Positions 6,889-13,843 of a DNA stretch of 15,133 bases are shown piece after piece. The notes under the pieces are model-generated. The model saw only the letters and a list, made by a program, of their open reading frames with translations. It was not told the origin of the DNA and ran no database searches. The stretch spans positions 1-15,133 of the forward strand of contig JAQSXQ010000007.1 in the NCBI GenBank assembly GCA_029256565.1, in the 5' to 3' direction. The stretch comes from Mycobacterium sp. (lineage in GTDB: Bacteria; Actinomycetota; Actinomycetes; Mycobacteriales; Mycobacteriaceae). Numbering within the stretch: the first letter of the stretch is position 1; each line of letters begins with the position of its first letter. The position numbers were made by a program, and so were the translations under genes.

Positions 6889-7895
6889 GCACGGTGAGCG
6901 CACGGACGCAAACCCAGCCCCGGCTCGTCGTCGGGCACCTCGTTCGACGTGCCCGGGGACGCTACCTCTCGCCGCTGGTGTCGCTGGCGCTGTTCATCGC
7001 GATGTTCGGTGCCCTGATCGCTCGCTACGACTTCGCCAGCCCCACCCAAGTGTTCTTGAACCTGCTGGTGGACAACGCGTATCTCGTCGTCCTTGCCGTC
7101 GGCATGACGTTCGTCATCCTCACCGGCGGCATCGACTTGAGCGTCGGATCGGTGGTGGCACTGTCCACGGTGATCGTCGCCACCACGCTGCAGGCCGGCT
7201 GGCCGATGCCGTTGGCGGTGGGGGCGGTGCTGATCGTCGGGCCGCTGCTCGGGCTGATGATGGGGCTCGTCATCGAGTACTTCGACGTCCAGCCGTTCAT
7301 CGTCACGCTCGCCGGCATGTTCCTGGCCCGCGGACTCTGCTACGTGATCAGCGTCGACACGCTGCCGATCGAGGACCCGCTGTTGCGCGAGTTCGGGCTG
7401 AACTACGTGTATCTGTACGAGGACAAGTTCATTCGCTGGACCGTGGTCATCGCCATCACGGTGGTGGTGGTCGCCGCGTACGTGCTGCACGAGTCCCGGT
7501 TCGGCCGGACGGTGTACGCCATCGGAGGCAATCGCCAGTCGGCGCAACTGATGGGGCTCGGCGCCGCACGGGCACGGGTGTCGGTATATGCGATCAGCGG
7601 CCTCTGCGCAGCGCTGGCCGGTCTGCTGCTCGCCGTCCAGAAGTTGTCCGGGTACAGCCTCAATGGCATCGGACTGGAACTCGACGCGATCGCGGCGGCG
7701 GTCATCGGTGGCGTCCTGCTATCCGGCGGCGTCGGGTTCGTCCTGGGCTCGGTCATCGGCGTGCTCGTGCTCGGCACCATCCAGACATTCGTCACGGCCG
7801 AGAACCTCGATTCGTACTGGACCCGGATCATGACCGGCGTCCTGTTGCTGGTATTCGTCCTGGTTCAACGCCTAGTGATGAGGAAACCCGGATGA
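6885..7895 (+). CDS. yjfF: CUT2 sugar ABC transporter permease, YjfF type
   Basis: 336-residue membrane permease, second subunit of the YtfQRT-YjfF-like importer. Motifs are AVGMTFVILTGGIDLSVGS (71-89), FDVQPFIVTLAGMFLARG (133-150), AIGGNRQSAQLMGL (212-225) and DAIAAAVIGGVLLSGGVG (267-284), all typical of BPD_transp_2 sugar permeases. The LARG stretch followed by a periplasmic loop resembles YjfF more than YtfT. A basic N-terminus (to about 27) precedes the first helix. The gene starts in the ATGA overlap with ytfT and ends in an ATGA overlap with the regulator gene, so all three are probably translationally coupled. Confidence 0.9.
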   Translation: MSTVSARTQTQPRLVVGHLVRRARGRYLSPLVSLALFIAMFGALIARYDFASPTQVFLNLLVDNAYLVVLAVGMTFVILTGGIDLSVGSVVALSTVIVATTLQAGWPMPLAVGAVLIVGPLLGLMMGLVIEYFDVQPFIVTLAGMFLARGLCYVISVDTLPIEDPLLREFGLNYVYLYEDKFIRWTVVIAITVVVVAAYVLHESRFGRTVYAIGGNRQSAQLMGLGAARARVSVYAISGLCAALAGLLLAVQKLSGYSLNGIGLELDAIAAAVIGGVLLSGGVGFVLGSVIGVLVLGTIQTFVTAENLDSYWTRIMTGVLLLVFVLVQRLVMRKPG

Positions 7896-8926
7896 ACAGT
7901 CCCGCAATGCCCCCGATGACGCCCAAGCCGGTCATGGCCGACGTCGCCCGCCTCGCTGGCGTCAGCCACCAGACCGTCTCGCGCGTGATCAACGGCTCGT
8001 CGAGCATCCGACCGGCGACCAAGGCGCGGGTCGAGCAGGCCATCGAGGAACTCGGGTACCGGCCCAACACCGCGGCGCGGGCATTGGTGACCAGACGCTC
8101 GGGGATCATCGGCATCGTCGGGACCAACAGCGCCCAGTACGGCCCTTCGAGCATCCAGCGTTTCGTCCAGGAAGCCGCACACGCGGCAGGGTACTTCTCC
8201 AGCCTGGTGCCCCTCTCGGAGATCACGCTCGCCGAACTCCGCAGTGCCCTCGATCATCTCGCTCGTCAGTCCGTCGAGGCGATCGTCATGATCGCCGCTC
8301 AGGAGGAGGCGCTGGCCGTCGTGCACTCCGCCGACGCAGGCCTGCCGCTGATCGTGGTCGAAGGCGATCTCTCGGGACGCGGGCTCAGCGTCGGCGTCGA
8401 CCAGATCGACGGAGCGCGTCAAGCCACCCGGCATCTGATCGACCTCGGGCATCGCGCGATTGTCCACGTCTCGGGTCCGATGACCTGGACCGAGGCAAAG
8501 GGTCGCCGGACCGGGTACGAGGCGGCGCTGCGCGATGCCGGGCTGACGGTGCCCGACGAGCACTGGGAAGGCGACTGGACGCCGGCACGTGGGTACGAGA
8601 TCGGCCGCGAGCTGGCGCGACGGGGTGACGCGACGGGTGTCTTCGTGGCCAACGACCAGATGGCGATCGGCGTGCTGCACGCCTTCGCCGAGGCGGGCGT
8701 GCGGGTGCCGGAGGACGTCAGCGTCGTCGGATTCGACGACATTCCCGAAGCCGGTTACCTCAATCCCGCGCTCACCACGATCAGGCAGGACTTTCAGGCC
8801 GTCGGCCAACGGGCGATCGACCTCGTGACCACGACGCTGAACGGGACGCCGGCCTCCGTGCCGCTCCTTCCGCCCGAACTCATCATCCGCAAGAGCACGC
8901 AACGCACTAGGAGACCCCTTGAGTGA
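7892..8926 (+). CDS. LacI-family transcriptional regulator of the pentose operons
   Basis: 344-residue DNA-binding repressor. The helix-turn-helix ADVARLAGVSHQTVSRVING (16-35) and hinge region YRPNTAARAL (56-65) are classic LacI family. Recognition-helix residues are Ser25-His26-Gln27. The C-terminal ligand-binding domain shows GIIGIV (71-76), DLGHRAIVHVSGP (184-196), GVFVANDQMAIGVL (249-262) and VVGFDDIPEAGYLNPALTTI (278-297). The effector is probably L-arabinose or a pathway intermediate; this is not visible in sequence. Its likely targets are the three palindromes between chvE and ytfQ. Being inside the operon it would repress, it probably autoregulates. The ATG at 7892 is supported by the GAGGA at 7880-7884 and the ATGA overlap with yjfF. 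Met15 is a possible but less likely start. Confidence 0.93.
   Translation: MNSPAMPPMTPKPVMADVARLAGVSHQTVSRVINGSSSIRPATKARVEQAIEELGYRPNTAARALVTRRSGIIGIVGTNSAQYGPSSIQRFVQEAAHAAGYFSSLVPLSEITLAELRSALDHLARQSVEAIVMIAAQEEALAVVHSADAGLPLIVVEGDLSGRGLSVGVDQIDGARQATRHLIDLGHRAIVHVSGPMTWTEAKGRRTGYEAALRDAGLTVPDEHWEGDWTPARGYEIGRELARRGDATGVFVANDQMAIGVLHAFAEAGVRVPEDVSVVGFDDIPEAGYLNPALTTIRQDFQAVGQRAIDLVTTTLNGTPASVPLLPPELIIRKSTQRTRRPLE
8909..8913 (+). promoter_or_regulatory. Ribosome binding site for the TTG start of araB
   Basis: AGGAG lies inside the 3' end of the regulator gene, 5 nt before TTG 8919. No in-frame ATG or GTG near the conserved N-terminus offers a better start. Confidence 0.75.
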
Positions 8927-10586
8927 CGAGAAGTACACGGTCGGAGTAGATTTCGGAACGTTGTCCGGTCGAGCGCTGGTCGTCCGGGTCAGTGACGGCC
9001 ACGAAATGGCAAGCGCCGAGCACGCGTATCCGCACGGGGTGGTCTCCGAATCGCTGCCGGGCAGTTCCACGCGACTTCCATCGCGATGGGCTCTACAGGT
9101 GCCCAGCGACTACGTCGAGGTGCTCCAGATCGCGGTGCCGGAGGCAGTGGCCAGGTCCGGCATCGATCCGGCCGACGTGATCGGGATCGGAACCGACTTC
9201 ACTGCCTGCACGATGGTGCCGGTGCTCGGCGACGGTACGCCGCTGTGTGACGTGGCCGCGTACCGCGACCGGCCGCACGCCTACGCCAAGCTGTGGCGCC
9301 ACCACTCGCCACAACCGCAGGCCGACCGAATCAATGCCGTTGCCGCGCAACGTGGCGAGTCATGGCTGCCCCGATACGGCGGCCTGATCTCGAGCGAGTG
9401 GGAGTTCGCCAAGGCGCTGGAGATCTTCGACGAGGACCCGCAGCTGTACGAGGCGATGGACTCGTTCGTCGAGGGTGCCGACTGGATCGTGTGGCAGCTG
9501 TGCGGTGCGTACGTCCGCAATGCCTGCACTGCCGGTTACAAGGGCATCCGTCAGGGTGGCCACTACCCGTCGCGGGAGTTCCTCGCCGAGGTGCGTCCCG
9601 GCTTCGCCGACTTCGTGGTCGACAAGCTGGAGCATCAGATCGGCCAGCTCGGTGACCGCGCGGGCTCGCTCACCGCGCAGGCCGCGGGATGGACCGGGCT
9701 GCGTGAGGGAATCCCCGTCGCCGTGGGCAACGTCGACGCCCACGTCACCGTGGCCGCGGCCGACGCGCTTCAGCCGGGACACCTCGTCGCGATCATGGGT
9801 ACGTCGACGTGTCACGTGATGAACTCCGATGTGCTGCGCAATGTTCCGGGCATGTGCGGCGTGGTCGACGGCGGGATCAGCGAGGGCAGCTGGGGCTACG
9901 AGGCCGGGCAGTCGGGCGTCGGCGACATCTTCGGCTGGTTCGTCGACAACTGCGTTCCAGAGGACTACCAGGTCGAGGCGCGCCGCCGCGGGCTGACCGT
10001 CCACGAACACCTCACCGATCTCGCGGGCCGCCAACGCGTGGGGCAGCACGGGTTGGTGGCGTTGGACTGGCACAGCGGGAACCGTTCGGTGCTCGTCGAC
10101 CACGAACTCTCCGGCGTCATGATCGGCCAGACGCTCGAGACCACCTGCGTCGACATGTACCGGGCACTGCTCGAGGCGACCGCGTTCGGTACCCGGATGA
10201 TCGTCGAGACGTTCGTCGACAGCGGCGTGCCGGTCACCGAGCTGGTGGTCGCCGGTGGGCTCTTGAAGAACGGCCTGCTGATGCAGATCTACGCCGACGC
10301 CGTCGGATTGCCCCTGTCGATCGTGCCGTCGGCGCAGGCGCCGGCACTGGGTGCGGCGATCCACGCCGCTGCCGCTGCGGGTGTCCATGCCGACGTCCGC
10401 ACGGCCGCCTCGGCCATGGGCAGACGAATACCCGCTGCCTACAAACCGATTCCGGACAACGTGGCCGCCTACGACCGGCTCTACCGCGAATACGTCGCCG
10501 CCTACGAGTGGTTCGGCCGCGGCAACGACATGATGCGGCGGTTACGCCGGATCGACACCCGGGAAGCCGTGGGTGCCTCGTCATGA
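8919..10586 (+). CDS. araB: L-ribulokinase (AraB)
   Basis: 555-residue FGGY-family sugar kinase that phosphorylates L-ribulose to L-ribulose 5-phosphate with ATP in the cytoplasm. The N-terminal ATP-binding motif VGVDFGTLSGRALV (8-21) and GIGTDFTACTM (89-99) are AraB-like, as are SFVEGADWIVWQL (182-194) and CTAGYKG (203-209). The FGGY catalytic Asp is probably Asp273 in GNVDAH (270-275). MGTSTCHVM (293-301) and VAGGLLKNGLLMQIYAD (444-460) complete the C-terminal lobe. Length matches E. coli AraB (about 566). The start is TTG, overlapping the regulator gene by 8 bp. The stop overlaps araD by 4 bp. Lying between regulator, epimerase and isomerase genes makes L-ribulose the expected substrate. 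Confidence 0.95.
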   Translation: MSDEKYTVGVDFGTLSGRALVVRVSDGHEMASAEHAYPHGVVSESLPGSSTRLPSRWALQVPSDYVEVLQIAVPEAVARSGIDPADVIGIGTDFTACTMVPVLGDGTPLCDVAAYRDRPHAYAKLWRHHSPQPQADRINAVAAQRGESWLPRYGGLISSEWEFAKALEIFDEDPQLYEAMDSFVEGADWIVWQLCGAYVRNACTAGYKGIRQGGHYPSREFLAEVRPGFADFVVDKLEHQIGQLGDRAGSLTAQAAGWTGLREGIPVAVGNVDAHVTVAAADALQPGHLVAIMGTSTCHVMNSDVLRNVPGMCGVVDGGISEGSWGYEAGQSGVGDIFGWFVDNCVPEDYQVEARRRGLTVHEHLTDLAGRQRVGQHGLVALDWHSGNRSVLVDHELSGVMIGQTLETTCVDMYRALLEATAFGTRMIVETFVDSGVPVTELVVAGGLLKNGLLMQIYADAVGLPLSIVPSAQAPALGAAIHAAAAAGVHADVRTAASAMGRRIPAAYKPIPDNVAAYDRLYREYVAAYEWFGRGNDMMRRLRRIDTREAVGASS

Positions 10587-11296
10587 CCATCACCTCCGAA
10601 ATCGACCACGTCGTAACCGAACTCCGCCGCCAGGTGTGCGACCTGCACGCGCATCTGACCCACTACGAGTTGGTGATCTGGACCGCGGGCAACGTCTCGG
10701 CCCGGGTGCCCGGCCGCGACCTGATGGTGATCAAGCCGTCGGGTGCGGACTACGACACACTGACCGCCGAGGACATGGTCGTCTGCGACCTCTACGGGAA
10801 CCTCGTCGACGGTGCCCTTGCCCCGTCGTCGGACACGGCGGCGCACGCCTACGTCTACCGGCACATGCCCGCAGTGGGTGGCGTCGTGCACACCCACTCC
10901 ACCTACGCGACCGCGTGGGCAGCGCGCGGCGAGCCGATACCGTGCGTGCTCACCATGATCGCCGACGAGTTCGGCGGTGACGTCCCGGTCGGACCGTTCG
11001 CGCTCATCGGCGACGATTCGATCGGCCGCGGCATCGTGGAGACCTTGCGCGAGAGCCGATCTCCGGCGGTGCTGATGCGCAACCACGGGCCGTTCACCAT
11101 CGGGCGCACTGCCCGGGACGCGGTCAAGGCCGCCGTGATGGTGGAGGACGTCGCGCGCACCGTGCACATCAGCAGGCAACTCGGGGACGCAACCCCGATC
11201 GGTGCCGCGGACGTGTCGGCGCTGTTCGAGCGGTACCAGAACGTGTACGGCCAGACCGGCCGGCATGCCGACCCCGTGCAGGAGGACCAGCGATGA
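10583..11296 (+). CDS. araD: L-ribulose-5-phosphate 4-epimerase (AraD)
   Basis: 237-residue class II aldolase-family zinc enzyme converting L-ribulose 5-phosphate to D-xylulose 5-phosphate, which enters the pentose phosphate pathway. Visible motifs are TAGNVSAR (34-41) and KPSGADYDTL (51-60) for phosphate and substrate binding, SSDTAAH (82-88) with Asp84, and the zinc ligands His103 and His105 in VVHTHSTYA with His168 in MRNHGPF. The C-terminal YGQ (222-224) resembles the catalytic tyrosine region of E. coli AraD. Size matches the family (about 230). The ATG at 10583 overlaps the araB stop by 4 bp; the long upstream open frame is a shadow over araB. It ends in an ATGA overlap with araA. Confidence 0.95.
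   Translation: MTITSEIDHVVTELRRQVCDLHAHLTHYELVIWTAGNVSARVPGRDLMVIKPSGADYDTLTAEDMVVCDLYGNLVDGALAPSSDTAAHAYVYRHMPAVGGVVHTHSTYATAWAARGEPIPCVLTMIADEFGGDVPVGPFALIGDDSIGRGIVETLRESRSPAVLMRNHGPFTIGRTARDAVKAAVMVEDVARTVHISRQLGDATPIGAADVSALFERYQNVYGQTGRHADPVQEDQR
11281..11286 (+). promoter_or_regulatory. Strong internal ribosome binding site for araA
   Basis: GGAGGA lies within the last codons of araD, 6 nt before the araA ATG at 11293. Together with the 4-bp overlap it should give efficient reinitiation. Confidence 0.75.
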
Positions 11297-12804
11297 TCGC
11301 GTCTCGACTCGTGACCAGTCAGGTGTGGTTCCTCACGGGCAGCCAGTCGATGTACGGGCAGGACATCCTCGAGCAGGTGGCCGATCAGTCACGCCGGATC
11401 GCCGACCGCCTCGACGGCAGCGCCGAGATCCCGGTCGAGGTGCGCTGGATCCCGGTGGTCACCGATTCCGACCAGATCGCCCGGGTCCTTGGCGAAGCCA
11501 ACGCGTCCGCCGAGTGCATCGGCGTCGTCGCGTGGATGCACACGTTCTCCCCGGCGAAGATGTGGATCCGCGGACTGAAGGCCTTGCGCAAACCGCTGCT
11601 GCACCTGCACACGCAGTTCGGCGTCGAGTTGCCATGGAGCAGCATCGACATGGACTTCATGAACCTCAACCAGGCCGCACACGGCGACCGGGAGTTCGGC
11701 TACATCCAGTCGCGGCTGTCGCACCCACGCAAGACGGTCGCCGGTCACGTCGACGACCCGCGCACGCGCGAGCGCATCGGGTCGTGGACGCGGGCCGCAC
11801 TCGGGCACGCCGAGCTGTCGACGATGAAGGTCGCACGCTTCGGCGACAACATGCGCGGCGTCGCAGTGACCGAGGGCGACAAGGTGGAGGCCGAGGCGCA
11901 CTTCGGCGTGTCCGTCGACGCCTACGGTGTCAACGACCTGGTCGACGTCGTCGAACGCGTCCGACCGGTAGACGTCGACAAGCTGGTGCGGGAGTACATG
12001 GGCACCTACGAGGTGGCCGCCGAGCTGCTGCCGGGCGGGATCCGGCACTCCTCGCTGCGGTACGCCGCGCAGATCGAAGTCGGGTTGCGGAAGTTCCTCC
12101 AGGACGGCGGCTTCCACGCGTTCACCACCAACTTCGAGGACCTGGGCGGCCTGCGCCAGCTGCCGGGTCTGGCGGTGCAGAGGTTGATGGCCGACGGCTA
12201 CGGGTTCGGCGGTGAGGGCGATTGGAAGACCGCCTTGATGCTGCGCACGATCAAGGCGATGGGCGAGGGTCTGCCCGGTGGGACGTCGTTCATGGAGGAC
12301 TACACCTACGACCTGACACCGGGGCGCGAACGCATCCTCGGAGCACACATGCTGGAGGTGTGCCCGAGCATCGCGGGCGCCACGCCCACCGTGGAGGTGC
12401 ACCCGCTGTCCATCGGCGACCGGGAGGACCCGGTGCGACTGCGCTTCACCGCAGCCGCCGCAGACGCGGTCGTCATCGGGATCTGCGACATGGGGTCGCG
12501 ATTTCGGCTGGTGGCCAACGAGGTTCGGATCATCGAGCCGCCCGCAGAACTGCCGAACCTGCCGGTGGCGTGCGCGGTGTGGGAGCCCCTGCCGTCCTGG
12601 TCGACGTCGGCCGAAGCATGGCTGATGGCCGGTGCGCCGCATCACACGGTGATGACGACCGCGGTGGGAACCGACGCGATCGAGGACCTCGCGGCGATGA
12701 CGAACACCGAGCTGCTCCTCATCGACGCCGACACCACCGTGCGCGGCTTCGCGCACGAGCTGAAGTGGAACGACGTGTATCACCATGTCGCAGTCGGCCT
12801 CTGA
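11293..12804 (+). CDS. araA: L-arabinose isomerase (AraA)
   Basis: 503-residue cytoplasmic, divalent-metal-dependent (usually Mn2+) enzyme converting L-arabinose to L-ribulose, the first step of the pathway. The N-terminus VWFLTGSQSMYGQDIL (11-26) and WMHTFSPAKMWI (81-92) are diagnostic. The four catalytic/metal ligands known from E. coli AraA are present: Glu308 (GFGGEGDWK), Glu335 (FMEDYTY), His352 (GAHMLE) and His451 (GAPHHT). Length matches the ~500-residue family. The gene is coupled to araD by a 4-bp overlap, and its last 20 bp overlap the longest reading of the following dehydrogenase gene. The order B-D-A differs from the E. coli B-A-D order. Confidence 0.97.
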   Translation: MIASRLVTSQVWFLTGSQSMYGQDILEQVADQSRRIADRLDGSAEIPVEVRWIPVVTDSDQIARVLGEANASAECIGVVAWMHTFSPAKMWIRGLKALRKPLLHLHTQFGVELPWSSIDMDFMNLNQAAHGDREFGYIQSRLSHPRKTVAGHVDDPRTRERIGSWTRAALGHAELSTMKVARFGDNMRGVAVTEGDKVEAEAHFGVSVDAYGVNDLVDVVERVRPVDVDKLVREYMGTYEVAAELLPGGIRHSSLRYAAQIEVGLRKFLQDGGFHAFTTNFEDLGGLRQLPGLAVQRLMADGYGFGGEGDWKTALMLRTIKAMGEGLPGGTSFMEDYTYDLTPGRERILGAHMLEVCPSIAGATPTVEVHPLSIGDREDPVRLRFTAAAADAVVIGICDMGSRFRLVANEVRIIEPPAELPNLPVACAVWEPLPSWSTSAEAWLMAGAPHHTVMTTAVGTDAIEDLAAMTNTELLLIDADTTVRGFAHELKWNDVYHHVAVGL

Positions 12805-13831
12805 CACCGGCGGGCGCCGGATGCTGGCCGCACGCCTGCACGCCGTGGGTGACGTGCGGGTAGCGCCCGAGCCGGGTCCCGACGAACCCGCCCCCGGCTG
12901 GTCGCTGCTGGCCGTCACGTCGGTCGGAATCTGCGGATCGGACCTCCACTGGTTCACCGACGGGGGGATCGGCGAGAACCGGATAGAGCACCCCGTGGTG
13001 CCGGGACACGAGTTCGCGGCGGTCGCCCTCACCGGCCCGTACGCGGGCCGGCGGGTCGCGGTCGACCCCGCCATTCCCTGCCTGCTGTGCGAGATGTGCC
13101 GCTCGGGTTACCACAACCTGTGTCCGACGGTGGAGTTCGCCGGACACGGTGCCCTGGACGGCGGTCTTCGGGAGCAGCTGGTGTGGCCCGACCACCTGCT
13201 GTACCCGCTGCCCGACGATCTCAGCGACGATGCCGGGGCCCTGCTCGAGCCGCTCGGTGTCGCGATCCATGCCATCAGTGTCGGTCACGTACGGGAGGGT
13301 GTCGACGTTCTGGTGGTCGGAGCGGGACCGATCGGCGTGCTCGCCGTTCAGGTGGCTCGGCAGTCGGGGGCGAACCGGGTGTTCGCCGTCGAACCGCTCG
13401 CGCACCGTCGCGCCACCGCGGAGCGCTGCGGCGCCGACGCCGTGTGGGGCGCCGGTGACGGGGCCCAGGCGGTGCTCGACGCCACGGATGGTCGGGGCGT
13501 CGACGTCGTCGTCGAACTGGCAGGCACCGACGCGGCGATCGCCACGGCGGTCGCGGGAGTTCGGCCTGGCGGCCGGATTGCGTTGGGCGGCATCCCGTCG
13601 GAGGACGCGTCGTCGTTCCCCGCCGCGGCGGCGCGCCGCAAGGGACTGACGTTCGCGATGGTGCGCCGGATGAACGACACCTATCCACGCGCGATCGAGC
13701 TGGCGACCACGGCGATCGACCTGGACCAGCTGGTCACCGAACGGCACCCGCTGACCGAGGCGGCCAAGGCCTTCGGCTCCGCTGCCGAGCGTCACGGCGA
13801 CAAGGTCGTGGTGGCCGTGTCGGAGAGCTGA
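12785..13831 (+). CDS. Zinc-dependent medium-chain polyol/sugar dehydrogenase
   Basis: 348-residue NAD(P)-dependent alcohol dehydrogenase of the sorbitol/xylitol/L-idonate dehydrogenase branch. Catalytic zinc ligands are Cys50 (GICGSDLHWF), His75-Glu76 (PGHEF) and probably Glu155 (LLEPLGVAIHA). Structural zinc uses Cys99, Cys102, Cys105 and Cys113. The Rossmann motif is VVGAGPIGVLA (177-187). Glu203 at the end of the second strand (FAVEPLAHR) favours NAD+ over NADP+. As the last gene of the ara operon, it may interconvert a pentitol such as L-arabinitol with a ketose feeding AraB/AraD, or oxidise a related sugar; the substrate cannot be read from the sequence. The ATG at 12785 overlaps araA by 20 bp with a weak ribosome site. 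ATG 12821 (Met13) is an equally possible start. Confidence 0.87.
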   Translation: MSQSASDTGGRRMLAARLHAVGDVRVAPEPGPDEPAPGWSLLAVTSVGICGSDLHWFTDGGIGENRIEHPVVPGHEFAAVALTGPYAGRRVAVDPAIPCLLCEMCRSGYHNLCPTVEFAGHGALDGGLREQLVWPDHLLYPLPDDLSDDAGALLEPLGVAIHAISVGHVREGVDVLVVGAGPIGVLAVQVARQSGANRVFAVEPLAHRRATAERCGADAVWGAGDGAQAVLDATDGRGVDVVVELAGTDAAIATAVAGVRPGGRIALGGIPSEDASSFPAAAARRKGLTFAMVRRMNDTYPRAIELATTAIDLDQLVTERHPLTEAAKAFGSAAERHGDKVVVAVSES

Positions 13832-13843
13832 GCCGGCAGCGCT

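Noticed and set aside
6893..6902. GTGAGCGCAC at the yjfF start as a further LacI site
   Set aside because: Only one half matches the operator pattern, the flanks GATGT/ACATC are absent, and it is within coding sequence.
6803..7891. Upstream extension of the LacI-type regulator frame across yjfF
   Set aside because: Arg/His-rich shadow sequence. The DNA-binding domain begins just after the ATG at 7892, which has a ribosome site.
9809..10582. Upstream extension of the araD frame across araB
   Set aside because: The translation is Arg-rich shadow sequence. AraD homology begins at the ATG at 10583, which overlaps the araB stop.
13832..13843. Terminator between the convergent dehydrogenase and dehydratase genes
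   Set aside because: The gap is only 12 bp, the possible GCTG/CAGC stem is short, and no T-tract is present on either strand.
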